Positions 1 through 9,309 of a stretch of 64,000 bases of DNA are shown here, piece after piece (position 1 is the stretch's first letter; every line of letters starts with the position of its first letter). Below the pieces are notes generated by a model, which was not told the DNA's origin, did not search any database, and saw nothing but the letters and a program-made list of their open reading frames with translations. A program made the translations under genes and the position numbers. This stretch comes from Byssochlamys sp. IMV 00236 (Eukaryota; Ascomycota; Eurotiomycetes; Eurotiales; Thermoascaceae), in contig MSJH02000840.1 in assembly GCA_001931875.2 (NCBI GenBank), positions 186,001-250,000 of the forward strand. The letters run 5' to 3'.

Positions 1-553
1 CATAATAATTCTTAGATAAATTGTTAGTTCAACCCGCAAACCCACGTTTCCGTCATGACGTTAGTGAGTAGCAGAAAGGGGATATTTTCGGGTTATGTGA
101 GCCGCCAGGTTCGCATAAAACAGAATCGTGCCACCCCCGCCGTCGTGATGTCTGGCCACCTGCTGTTCTTTTCTTTAGTATAACAGAGCGATGTTGATCC
201 TACCCTCTCTCTCTGTCCCTCTCCACCTGAGACTAGAGTAGGCCAAAGTTTATCTCCTCTGGATCTGGAGGAGAAGAGGTTCCAGACCTGACGGGAATAT
301 TCGACCGGGTCATCACCGTTTCCCCCGCTCGTCCTGCAGACAGCGAGAGTACGTTCTCTATTTGCTTTGGACGACATCCGTACTCGATGAACTGATCGTC
401 CGCTTGTCAAGACCTCGCTCGCCCAATATCTCCGCCAGAGGGAGACCCCGCTAAACAGATTCACAGATAAATCGGCATATCTGATGTACCCGGTACATAC
501 CGCAGACGTTGTACGACTCGTCGACTGGGAGTTGAACGGTTGATCTGCCCATT
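1..553. other. Upstream spacer of the ThrE-family gene
   Basis: No gene is supported here. A minus-strand open frame at 93-464 has no recognisable domain and low-complexity composition. The stretch probably holds the promoter and 5' leader of the gene that starts at 554. Confidence 0.5.
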
Positions 554-2974
554 ATGTCAGACGAGCCTACGGAACAGGACCTCAAGAGAACCCCGTCGAC
601 GCTATCCTCTCGTACAGCTGGGTCGCCGCAGCAGGAGATAAACCATGAAGTGAACCAGGGGTTAGAGCAGGAACCAAAAGATGAACTACACCACGGATCA
701 GATCAACATGAGGCGTCGCATCGTCCCACCCACATCGATCTGGGAGCAACCTATCCCCCGACGCACATCGATCTGGAGCCATCGTATCCTCCGACACACA
801 TAGATCTCGAGGCAGCACATGCTCCCGCGCATATCGATCTGGAGGCATCGCATACCCCCGCGCACCTCGATCTGGATCGAGCGGAGACGGCAAGAGATGA
901 TCAGCATTCCGAATCCAACCAACAGGGCCGTATGGTTTCGAAGGTCGCGTCCGGCATAGACAAGGCACGGCATATCTTGTCAAAGTTGGGACGTCCGGAG
1001 GACCACGGCGATGCCCTGATCCCACCGGTCACGGCCGCTGAGTTCGTCAAGGATGGAGACGCCAATGCCAAAGGCGGAGAGACGAAAGCAGGACGAAAGC
1101 TGAGGTTCGACCCGTCCCTGGAAGCGCACCAGCTAGTGAGAGGGTTCTCGGGTCGAGACCGTCTGCGAAGACGAAGTTTCAAACCACAGACGCCCATCAT
1201 GTCGGGGGACGCTACGCCCGTGGGATCGGATACGGAATCAGAGTACTCTCGTGGAGTGCATGCTGGCATCCTTTCGCAGCTCCTCAAACTCCAGCAACGA
1301 CAGCAAAAATATGATACTTCACAACCTCCCTCGCCCAATGCCCGTACTCCCAGTGAGTTCCCTGACGGTGGTGACTACTTCACACCCCCTTCTGGCCTCT
1401 CCACGGGCCACACGACCCCCAAGCGGGAAAAGATCAAATGGTACAAAAAGGAGGGGAGTCGTTCTGCCGTCTCTCTGATCGAAGCGGGCCTGCATCTGGG
1501 TGCGTCTGGCGCTCCCCATCACTCCACCGAAGGGAGAGCAGCGACAGCCCGGTATCGCGGCCATCGGAGGTCTGCGAGTAAACCGCGCATGGATGATGAA
1601 GCACAGATCGCTATCTATATCGCCCAGATCATCACTCGTCAGAAGTATCTGATCAAGCTCTGTCGCTGCTTGATGAAATTCGGTGCACCCAGTCACCGGC
1701 TGGAGGAGTACATGCAGATGACGGCCAAGGCTCTCGATCTCAGCGCGCAGTTTCTGTACCTGCCCAACTTCATGATCATGTCCTTCGACGATGTCTCCAC
1801 GCGAACAACGGAGGTCAAGATGGTGCGAGTGGCACAAGGAGTCGACCTGGCGCGTCTGGATGACACACAGGATGTCTACAAGAACGTCATCCATGACAAG
1901 ATCAGCGTGGAAGAGGCCATTGAGCATCTGGACGAGATCATGACGAGGCCAGACAAGTTCCCCACCTGGATTCTAGTTATCGTCTACGGACTTGCAAGTG
2001 TCGCGGTCGGTCCGTTCGCTTTCGAGGCTCGCCCGATTGACATGCCCATTATCTTCATTCTTGGCTGCCTGCTCGGCCTCATGAAGCTGGTCTTTGCGCC
2101 TCGATCGAGTCTCTATTCAAACGTGTTCGAAGTGTTCGCCTCCGTCATTACTTCGTTCCTCTCCCGTGCTTTCGGAAGCATTCGTAACGGCGTGGTAGAC
2201 GGCAAACAGCAGTATCTGTTCTGCTTCTCTTCCATGGCACAGTCCTCGATCGCTCTGATCCTGCCTGGTTTCCTGGTGCTTAGCAGCAGTTTAGAGCTAC
2301 AGTCCCATCAGATCATCGCAGGTTCCATTCGTATGGTCTACTCGATCATTTACTCCCTTTTCCTGGGTTACGGAATCACAGTGGGCACCACCATCTACGG
2401 TCTGATGGATTCTCTCGCCAATCCTAATACCAGCTGTTCGGGCGCTCCGATCGGCAATGAATACGTCCAGCGATTCCCGTTCGTCGCGCTCTATGTTGTC
2501 TTCCTTTGTATCATCAACCAAGGGAAATGGAAAGACTTGCCTATCATGATTATTGTTGCCGTGTCTGGTTACGTCGTCAGCTACTTTAGCAACAAAAAAC
2601 TGAACTCGAACCCAGAGCTTTCGAATACTCTTAGCGCTCTGGCTGTTGGCATCCTCGGGAATCTTTATAGTCGAGTATGGCACGGCCACGCTGCCACTGC
2701 TATCATGCCGGCCATCTTCGTGCTGGTTCCTTCTGGTCTGGCGTCGTCCGGTTCTCTGATTGCCGGTGTGCAGTCCGCTGCAGAGCTGCGCAGCAATATC
2801 ACCGGCAACGCATCAGCACTCAGCAATACTTCCACCAACTCTGACAACAGTACTGTCTGGGATATTGGATACGGCATGATCCAAGTCGCCGTCGGTATCA
2901 CCGTCGGATTGTTCCTGGCTGCCCTTGTCGTTTACCCGACCGGCAAGCGACGAAGCGGACTTTTTAGCTTCTAG
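554..2974 (+). CDS. prm10: ThrE/DUF1212 family membrane protein, Prm10-like
   Basis: Single-exon gene for 806 aa. The first ~345 residues are hydrophilic and low in complexity, and include five tandem copies of an 11-residue unit of the form P(T/A)H(I/L)DL at residues 58-110. The ThrE-type domain begins near residue 350 with a soluble segment rich in conserved K, R and H. A long run of hydrophobic segments follows from about residue 470 to the C terminus, typical of DUF1212 proteins with around ten membrane spans. Bacterial ThrE exports threonine and serine; the yeast member Prm10 is a pheromone-regulated membrane protein of unknown function. Transport activity here is therefore inference from the family. 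ATG 554 is the first in frame and no intron signal interrupts the gene. An AATAAA lies ~170 bp after the stop. Confidence 0.88.
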   Translation: MSDEPTEQDLKRTPSTLSSRTAGSPQQEINHEVNQGLEQEPKDELHHGSDQHEASHRPTHIDLGATYPPTHIDLEPSYPPTHIDLEAAHAPAHIDLEASHTPAHLDLDRAETARDDQHSESNQQGRMVSKVASGIDKARHILSKLGRPEDHGDALIPPVTAAEFVKDGDANAKGGETKAGRKLRFDPSLEAHQLVRGFSGRDRLRRRSFKPQTPIMSGDATPVGSDTESEYSRGVHAGILSQLLKLQQRQQKYDTSQPPSPNARTPSEFPDGGDYFTPPSGLSTGHTTPKREKIKWYKKEGSRSAVSLIEAGLHLGASGAPHHSTEGRAATARYRGHRRSASKPRMDDEAQIAIYIAQIITRQKYLIKLCRCLMKFGAPSHRLEEYMQMTAKALDLSAQFLYLPNFMIMSFDDVSTRTTEVKMVRVAQGVDLARLDDTQDVYKNVIHDKISVEEAIEHLDEIMTRPDKFPTWILVIVYGLASVAVGPFAFEARPIDMPIIFILGCLLGLMKLVFAPRSSLYSNVFEVFASVITSFLSRAFGSIRNGVVDGKQQYLFCFSSMAQSSIALILPGFLVLSSSLELQSHQIIAGSIRMVYSIIYSLFLGYGITVGTTIYGLMDSLANPNTSCSGAPIGNEYVQRFPFVALYVVFLCIINQGKWKDLPIMIIVAVSGYVVSYFSNKKLNSNPELSNTLSALAVGILGNLYSRVWHGHAATAIMPAIFVLVPSGLASSGSLIAGVQSAAELRSNITGNASALSNTSTNSDNSTVWDIGYGMIQVAVGITVGLFLAALVVYPTGKRRSGLFSF
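725..883 (+). repeat. 33-bp in-frame tandem repeat in the ThrE-family gene
   Basis: Five consecutive 33-bp units each encode a PTHIDLE-like 11-mer, residues 58-110 of the protein. The core ATCGATCT is kept in most units, while third bases and the linker residues (ATY, PSY, AAH, ASH) differ, so the copies have diverged but kept frame. Confidence 0.85.
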
Positions 2975-3140
2975 GATTTCTTTTTTTCTTCTTCTTATCT
3001 TATTGTATTTCAATTTTGATTCCCCATCTGCAGGCATGGATTTACGGCGAATGCACGTTGCATGGAGTTTTGCAGGCGTAAAATGTGCACCAAAAATATC
3101 ACGATGTCTATACCTCGTTTTTCTCTCTGGATTTTGCTTC

Positions 3141-3146
3141 AATAAA
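3141..3146 (+). terminator. Polyadenylation signal AATAAA
   Basis: A perfect AATAAA 167 bp after the stop codon of the ThrE-family gene, followed by T-rich sequence. Its position fits the 3' end of that transcript. Confidence 0.5.
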
Positions 3147-3475
3147 TGATTGATGGTTTTTGATACATAGTGCTTTTATTATTATGTTTATATTATTTTT
3201 CTCGAATATGGGACGTGTGGATGGCACACGAAAACATTGGCTTTGCCTTTAACGCCGTTGATGATCATGATTGTGGCTTACTATAGATGGTGCATCTTGC
3301 ATTATCGGATTCTAATACAAGACTTAGGTTCAACTATACATACTTTAGTTACATGCTCATGTGTTTAACCTTCTACTGTAACCAGACCGCCTACATGGCT
3401 GCTACGTGTTTTGGTGGCATAGCATGAACTTGCCAAGAAGACATCCGAAGTATGTAGTTCCCGAGATTATCTTGA

Positions 3476-3499
3476 CTTTTGCGATATCTTTTGCGATAT
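3476..3499 (+). repeat. Perfect tandem duplication of a 12-mer (CTTTTGCGATAT)
   Basis: Two adjacent identical 12-bp units about 300 bp upstream of the DUF4246 start. Each contains GCGATATC or GCGATAT. It could be a doubled regulatory site or simple slippage. Confidence 0.6.
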
Positions 3500-3640
3500 C
3501 GAAATAGTGTCAATGGAATATTTCATTGGACACGCCGAACTCAGCTTGTTTTGTCAATATGAATAGTACGACCGGTCTATGTAACTCTTCCTATCCTGAA
3601 ATTGAATTCTGCCAAGCAACTAATTACCAAGGACGACTGG

Positions 3641-3671
3641 TGCCTGGCGCTAAGGGACTGGGGCCCAGGCA
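3641..3671. repeat. Inverted repeat TGCCTGG / CCAGGCA
   Basis: Perfect 7-bp arms with a 17-nt spacer, about 130-155 bp upstream of the DUF4246 start codon. A further GCC-rich copy follows at 3677-3684. It could be a binding site for a dimeric regulator. Confidence 0.5.
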
Positions 3672-3721
3672 ACATTGCCCTGGCAGCCTAAATTTTGAGA
3701 TAATTGGGATATCTACAGTAT

Positions 3722-3729
3722 TATAAAAA
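3722..3729 (+). promoter_or_regulatory. TATA-like box (TATAAAAA)
   Basis: Consensus TATA element 67 bp before the ATG at 3796, a suitable distance for the DUF4246 gene promoter. Confidence 0.5.
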
Positions 3730-3795
3730 GGACGATAAAGGGCGCCTATTTGTTTTCTCCCGTTCAGAAAGCAATTACAATTCAATACTTACAAA

Positions 3796-5903
3796 ATGGC
3801 AACAACCACGTCTCGTTTTCGGGAGCCTGAAACCATACATCATGAAGCGACCATACCGCCGTCCAAATATACACGCTTCCACCTCCCGGGTTTTACACTT
3901 CCTGTGGATTGGAAACCTCATGGTTCAAGGACAGAATATGGCTACCTGGACCGTAAGAGACATATACACGGTCCGGAAGGGTACGGGGAAGAATTGTTCC
4001 CAACAGCGTTGGATGAGAATGATCATCACAGTGGTTATGCATCGTATGGGTCCTATTTCTTTTTGTCCATTCCTTGAACTTTAAACTTTGATGAAACCTA
4101 CAAATGGACCATGGATTGGGCTGCTGACACTGGCCAACAGGTACCGACTGATCACGCTTCGTGAATTGACTATGCTCCAAATCATGAACCAGATTACGGA
4201 TAAGCCGAATTGGGATGAAAAGGTGTGATCCTTTTCTGCCATATATTCGTTGAATGCTTCTGTGTCAGAGTCTAACTTGTGATCCAGGTCTTTGACGAGG
4301 ATATCGTCGGCCGCTGGAGAGAGGAAGTGCGCCGGGGGAGTGATGTGACTGATCGCATGATGGACTACGTGATCGCAGAGCTGCGACATAACGTCAAGAG
4401 CTTTCGAGAGACTGGTATAGTGACTGTCTACGATGGTGGTGTGGTCAAATCGGACTCTGCAGTGACAGAGTCTACCCGCCTCGCCCTGAAAGAAGCGGTT
4501 CGGCCTCTGGAGGATGTCCCCGAGAAAGATTATCATCCCGGAAGCGAGGAGAAGGTACTCGACCTAGTCCATCCATCCCTATTCCCACTGGTATATGGTC
4601 GCAGCCGCATCCTACGGGATGAAGTGATCTATCTCGACAACTGTTTATCACACACCGGAAGGGGTGAAGTGCTGCCAGTCCCTGAATATCATGATCCTGC
4701 TCCTCGCAACACACGCCCGTATGGCATGGCACATACTACGAAACTATATAGTGACCGGTTTCAGTGGCTCCCTTGTGATGTTGAACTCACCGGTGAATCC
4801 GACTGCAAGATCACGAGCTACATTAACAATTTGCATCCTGTCAAGCATAAAGCGCTATATCCCATCATTGAAGATATCATCGCTCGCGCGATTCCCTTGT
4901 GGAACCTGACTGTTACTCCCTTGGACCGCCGTCTTCGTTTCAAAGCAAGGCATCGGCGCATCAAGTACAAAAAGGCGCAGTATGAAAAGATGCCTGAGGA
5001 AGAGCGGCCACAGCAAAGAGAGGATGAACCTGATGATGACTTCTGGGAACGAGAATCACAATGGGAAGCCAATAACAGAGTTGTCATTCTCCCGGAACCG
5101 GAGGAATTTGTGCCTCACGATTTCCCTAAAGTGGACATTCGAGAGCTGGCAAAAGAGAGAGGATTGCAGGTAATCGTGAAACTAGCCAACGTCGAACTTA
5201 CTCCCGAGAAACCAGAGTACGACGGAGGCTCATGGCATGTGGAAGGCCAGATGGTACGTTATCATATTGTTCCCCTTTCCCTGCGTGCATGTTGGCCCAT
5301 CTCTCTTCAAAGACTGACTGGAAGAATCAGAACGAGCATATCTGCGCCACCGCTCTGTACTACTATGACAGCGAGAACATCACGGAGAGCAGACTCGCCT
5401 TCCGTCAAGAGTCCTCTCACGACGCCCTCGACTTCAGTTATCCGCAAGATCAGCACGACTGGCTCGAGGCCGTCTTCGGCTGTGAACAGCATGGACCTCA
5501 AGTGCAGGAGGTTGGGGATGTCCTCTGCAGGCAGGGTCGTCTGCTCACGTTCCCTAATACCCTTCAACACCGTGTCGCCCCCTTTAAATTGGCGGACCCG
5601 ACCAAACCAGGCCATCGCAAGATCCTCGCGCTCTTCCTCGTCGATCCCCACATCCGCATCATCTCTACAGCCAATATTCCCCCACAGCGTCGCGACTGGT
5701 GGGTGGAAGAGTTCCACGCGCAGGATCCATTGCATCGCCTTCCACCGGAGCTGACGATGAAAGTTATGGAAGAAGTTGACTTTCCCATGCGCATGGAGGA
5801 GGCGAAGGAGTTACGGCTAGAGCTGATGGATGAGCGGAGAGTGTCTGCTGCCGAGCAGACGGATATGTTCCATTCGAATAGATTTTCGCTGTGTGAGCAT
5901 TGA
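3796..5903 (+). CDS. DUF4246 family protein, putative Fe(II)/2OG oxygenase fold
   Basis: Rebuilt as four exons: 3796-4043, 4141-4222, 4288-5253 and 5331-5903, giving 622 aa. Intron 1 has two usable donors, GTATGG at 4044 or GTCCTA at 4050; both keep frame and differ by two residues. The acceptor at 5330 lies 15 nt after a CTGAC branch point and restores the conserved run WHVEGQMNEHICATALYYYD, which favours it over the AG at 5312. The family has no established function. I see an HxE pair (H427, E429), a later His (H512, in LQHRV) and an Arg 16 residues after it (R528). That order and spacing resemble the metal and 2-oxoglutarate ligands of double-stranded beta-helix oxygenases, so an oxygenase role is inference. 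No neighbour suggests a pathway. Confidence 0.85.
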
Positions 5904-6183
5904 TATGGAATGTTGGAGAGGCCTATGGCCTGGTAGGTGTGATGCATATTTCATGCTCGTTGTAAGTATCATAGTTATATATGCAATATGTATGTACTGT
6001 ACATTGGTAATGCATCAAGGCTCTTTATCTTTTTATTCTAGAATCCTTCAGAGGTCACCTACAAAAGTAAAATTAGTTTTCATACTGGGCTATGAATAAT
6101 ATAAGAATGAACATCGTAAATCATTTCGCAGTGGAGATTAACCCAACCCCCTATATCTAGATCTACGCAATCCTATCCTCCCA

Positions 6184-7752
6184 TTAAGTACACGATAAAA
6201 TAACTTCCTCCTCACCAACATCCAACACTCTAACCTCACACCTTCCCCTATCTTTCTCTCCACAACCACAACCCGCTTTCTCCAACGCCCTCCTCACCTC
6301 CTCGATATCATTCCTCTCCGTCCGTAACAACTTCACTCCACAACCCCGATTATCCTTCTCTTCATCATGCGCACCTATCCAATATCGTGCCTTTAGGGCG
6401 CAAGCGATCTCGACGCCCCCGCCCTTGGCACCAGCAGTGATCGTCCCGCCCAGGTACCACGGGTTATGGGATCGGTTGAGAGAATGAAGAAGTAGAGTAA
6501 GAGGGAGGAAGCCATTAGGAGAGAGATGATGCGTGATATATGGCTGCAGGTCTGGATTTAAGGGTACACCATGGGGTGTATATAGGATTGCTATTTGGGA
6601 AGTGGATACCGACTCGTCTTCCTCTTTGGAAAGGTGAGGGTGAGGGTTAGGAGAAAGAAGAGACTGAGATTGTGTCTGCGCCTCGGTGGCTTTTTCCAAG
6701 GGTATCATGGAACTTGAAGCAGTCGTATTGATTGTCGTTGGTGTGAAAATAGCCGGTGGATTCGAGTCGAATGTCGATGCGGACAGAGGCGTTTCCGGCG
6801 GCGTAGGTGGGAGGAGAAGGTCTGGGACTTGGAGAAGTTTGGTTTGTTGTTGTTGTAGTGGTAGTGGTTTGGGATCGATTTTATTGTCGTTCTTAGTTTC
6901 TGTTTCCGACAGACGAGATGTCGATGATGATGAAGCTCTCAAGAATTTCACTTCTTTAACCCTCGCAGCGATATTCCTCATAGATGCAGATACCCTCCTC
7001 ATCAACAATCCCAGACTCATAATCCGCTCCAACACCCTCCCCTGCATCTCAGACTCAACTACCTCATTCACAACCATTCCCGCTTTCTTCTCACTGCTAC
7101 TCCCATCCCTCCCATCCCTCCTCCTTTTCTCAGCCGTCGGCGGCCGATAAGTAATCCCAATCGCATTATGCACCCCCATAACATAATTCCTCGCCGGTAT
7201 AAACGCCACCGTAACCTCCCCCTCCTCCCCCTCGGACCCTAGAGCCGGAATCCCAAATCTCAAAACACTCTCGTCACTCCCTCCTTTCTTCTCAGAACAA
7301 TGACTATGACTATGACTAAATTTCCTCAAAGCCACGATCCGCTCCGTTCTCTCAAAATAATTATACCCCCGAATCGTCCTCGCGGCCGCGGGCTCCGCGA
7401 CAATGACGGCTTTCGTATCTCGGGGTAATTGTCGTAGAGTCGCTTCGTGGCAGTGATCGCGCTTATTTTGAGATATAATGACGAGATCGGGCTCCGGAAG
7501 GGCGGAGAGGTGGGTTATACATGATGGGGTGGTGTGGTGGGATAGGGCGAACCAGGAGCGGCCGATGATGGAGGGGCCGGTGAGCCAGGGGTCGATTAGG
7601 ATGGTGTATTGTTTTGGTTTTGGTTTTGGTTTTGGTTGTTGGTGGTTTGGAGGGAGGGGGGTTTGGTCTGAATTATGATGATGATGATTGGGAGGGGAGA
7701 ATGATAGGAGGAAACTGGTGTCTGCGTTGAGGTGTTTGATTGTTAATGACAT
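6184..7752 (-). CDS. Metallo-beta-lactamase-fold protein with altered metal motif
   Basis: Single-exon gene for 522 aa, taking the first true ATG at 7752; the open frame extends 19 codons upstream but without an ATG. The N terminus (MSLTIKHLNADTSFLLSF) and the later ILIDPWLTGPS segment match fungal MBL-fold proteins related to UlaG. Where the fold normally carries HxHxDH, this protein reads SQNKRDHCH at residues 94-102, keeping D99 and H100 but replacing the first two His with Q95 and K97. It also has inserted low-complexity tracts: HHHH, a PKPKPKPK run, and a Ser/Thr/Pro-rich stretch around residues 270-390. Substrate is unknown. The altered motif means either different metal binding or no hydrolase activity. 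Confidence 0.8.
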   Translation of the reverse strand: MSLTIKHLNADTSFLLSFSPPNHHHHNSDQTPLPPNHQQPKPKPKPKQYTILIDPWLTGPSIIGRSWFALSHHTTPSCITHLSALPEPDLVIISQNKRDHCHEATLRQLPRDTKAVIVAEPAAARTIRGYNYFERTERIVALRKFSHSHSHCSEKKGGSDESVLRFGIPALGSEGEEGEVTVAFIPARNYVMGVHNAIGITYRPPTAEKRRRDGRDGSSSEKKAGMVVNEVVESEMQGRVLERIMSLGLLMRRVSASMRNIAARVKEVKFLRASSSSTSRLSETETKNDNKIDPKPLPLQQQQTKLLQVPDLLLPPTPPETPLSASTFDSNPPAIFTPTTINTTASSSMIPLEKATEAQTQSQSLLSPNPHPHLSKEEDESVSTSQIAILYTPHGVPLNPDLQPYITHHLSPNGFLPLTLLLHSLNRSHNPWYLGGTITAGAKGGGVEIACALKARYWIGAHDEEKDNRGCGVKLLRTERNDIEEVRRALEKAGCGCGEKDRGRCEVRVLDVGEEEVILSCT

Positions 7753-9309
7753 TTGGGGTTTTCGTTTTGAAAGAGAGGGGGGTGATTGATTGAGTTCAAT
7801 TAATTCCAAATCGAAGAATGGAAGCTATAAGCAATACCAGAGAGTTGATCGGGGGATATTGAGAAAGAGTTGAATTCATCATATGTTATTTCCTCCCTTC
7901 TCCAGGCACGGCCGTTTTTACGCACTGGGTGAGGGGGGAACAAAACTAAAAGTATAAACAGAAAGATACTATAGCCTAGCGGACCAAACCAGATCTTACC
8001 CCAATAATAGCTTTCTGAGCTGCTGATGGCAAGGGAGGTCGAGGTCGATGTTTCAGGAGTCCATGATTTGAAACACTTTGAGATGGGAATAGATACTTAT
8101 GGCCACCACTAGTTACGGTGTAACTACCTAGTAACTACTACCTAGGCTATAGTTCCTCGTAAGTACCCCTCCTATCCAACATACGGAAAAGAAAAGAATG
8201 ATCCGCAGCGGAGAACAGACGTTTGTGTTTCGTATTCAATTATGTCGATCAGGTGGAGGTTACGATAGAGTCTGGGCCTGGCAGAGATGAAACGTTCATT
8301 GTTCAGTAGAGATGAACCGAATCGAAATATCGATGATCATGACGTTTTGTTGAAACGTCGATAGGCGTTGTTGGATTATTCTTTCGTTTCACACCAGTCT
8401 AACTAGTTAGTCTAGATAGATAAGTTTCTGACTTGTGAACTACTGCAGCTGCGATAATCCGAAATGTCCGGACTCCGCGGGTTAAGTATAGACAGGGGGG
8501 GAAATAACTATAGTCCAGGAAGATGATCTGTCTTGGGACGATTCGGATACTATCTACTGCTGGTCATGAATCAGTCGTAGTTTCATGCATAACAGTTGTC
8601 CTGATTCTTCCTTTGGTTAACCGCGTGGTCAAAGATCTACATGTTAATATTACTACTGGTTGGGATATCTAGATCATCATGATTACTCAATAGAACCGTA
8701 TTCGAACCAGTGTTAATGCTAATATAGTAAAACTCAATTGGTATAAAACATAGACTAGACTACCGGAACAAGCCAACAGTGAGCAAGCCAAGGGTCCGAG
8801 CGTATGAAATGAAGCGACCTCGACTCGACTATTGACCTGGAGATAAAAGGTAGAGCAAACTGATCCAACCTAGTCACAAGAGAACAAGCTCCGGCTAACA
8901 AGCAGACGGGTGCGCAGGGGGAATCGAAATGCAAAATGCAGAACCAGAATGACGATGAGTAGCAGGAGGGTGGAGTCAAAAAAGTAGAGTACGATTTGGT
9001 GAACCAGTAGCTGCCCGGATGAAGAAAGAGACAAGCAATGGTATCGGTGATATCAACTAGATTCCGCTCTCAGGATATCCTGACAAGTAGTAGTACACAC
9101 ACGACTCAAGTCGAGAGAAGCCCCCAGGTGATCCCCAATCGAGGAAAATCATCAAGTAGTGGCCGTATTACAAGCAACTATTCAGAGCCGAAAATATCAA
9201 CAAGTCTCCCTTAACCGGAGCGCAGTAACGCCGGCCATGGAAGAGCAATGAGCCTGTCATTGGAGAATTTAACGAATTAAGAAAAAGAAGAAGTTGAGAT
9301 CTGATCCGA
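7753..9309. other. 1.5-kb spacer without a supported gene
   Basis: AT-moderate sequence with no open frame that carries a recognisable domain; the 74-aa minus-strand frame at 8755-8979 has no family features. It spans the promoter side of the MBL-fold gene and the 3' side of the Kar9 gene. I see no tRNA or repeat family in it. Confidence 0.5.

Larger units (their letters stand above)
2975..3795. other. Spacer between the ThrE-family and DUF4246 genes
   Basis: No gene seen; the short open frames have no family features. It holds the 3' end signal of the upstream gene, a tandem 12-mer at 3476-3499, an inverted repeat at 3641-3671 and a TATA-like box at 3722. Confidence 0.6.

Noticed and set aside
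1319..1927. 202-codon minus-strand frame
   Set aside because: Antisense to the conserved ThrE domain; no recognisable family.
5254..5330. Alternative intron end at AG 5312 in the DUF4246 gene
   Set aside because: It keeps frame but inserts six residues into a conserved WHVEGQ-NEHIC join; the AG at 5330 follows a better branch point.
3796..9309. Biosynthetic gene cluster formed by the DUF4246 and MBL-fold genes
   Set aside because: No backbone synthase, transporter or pathway regulator is nearby; the neighbours are unrelated.
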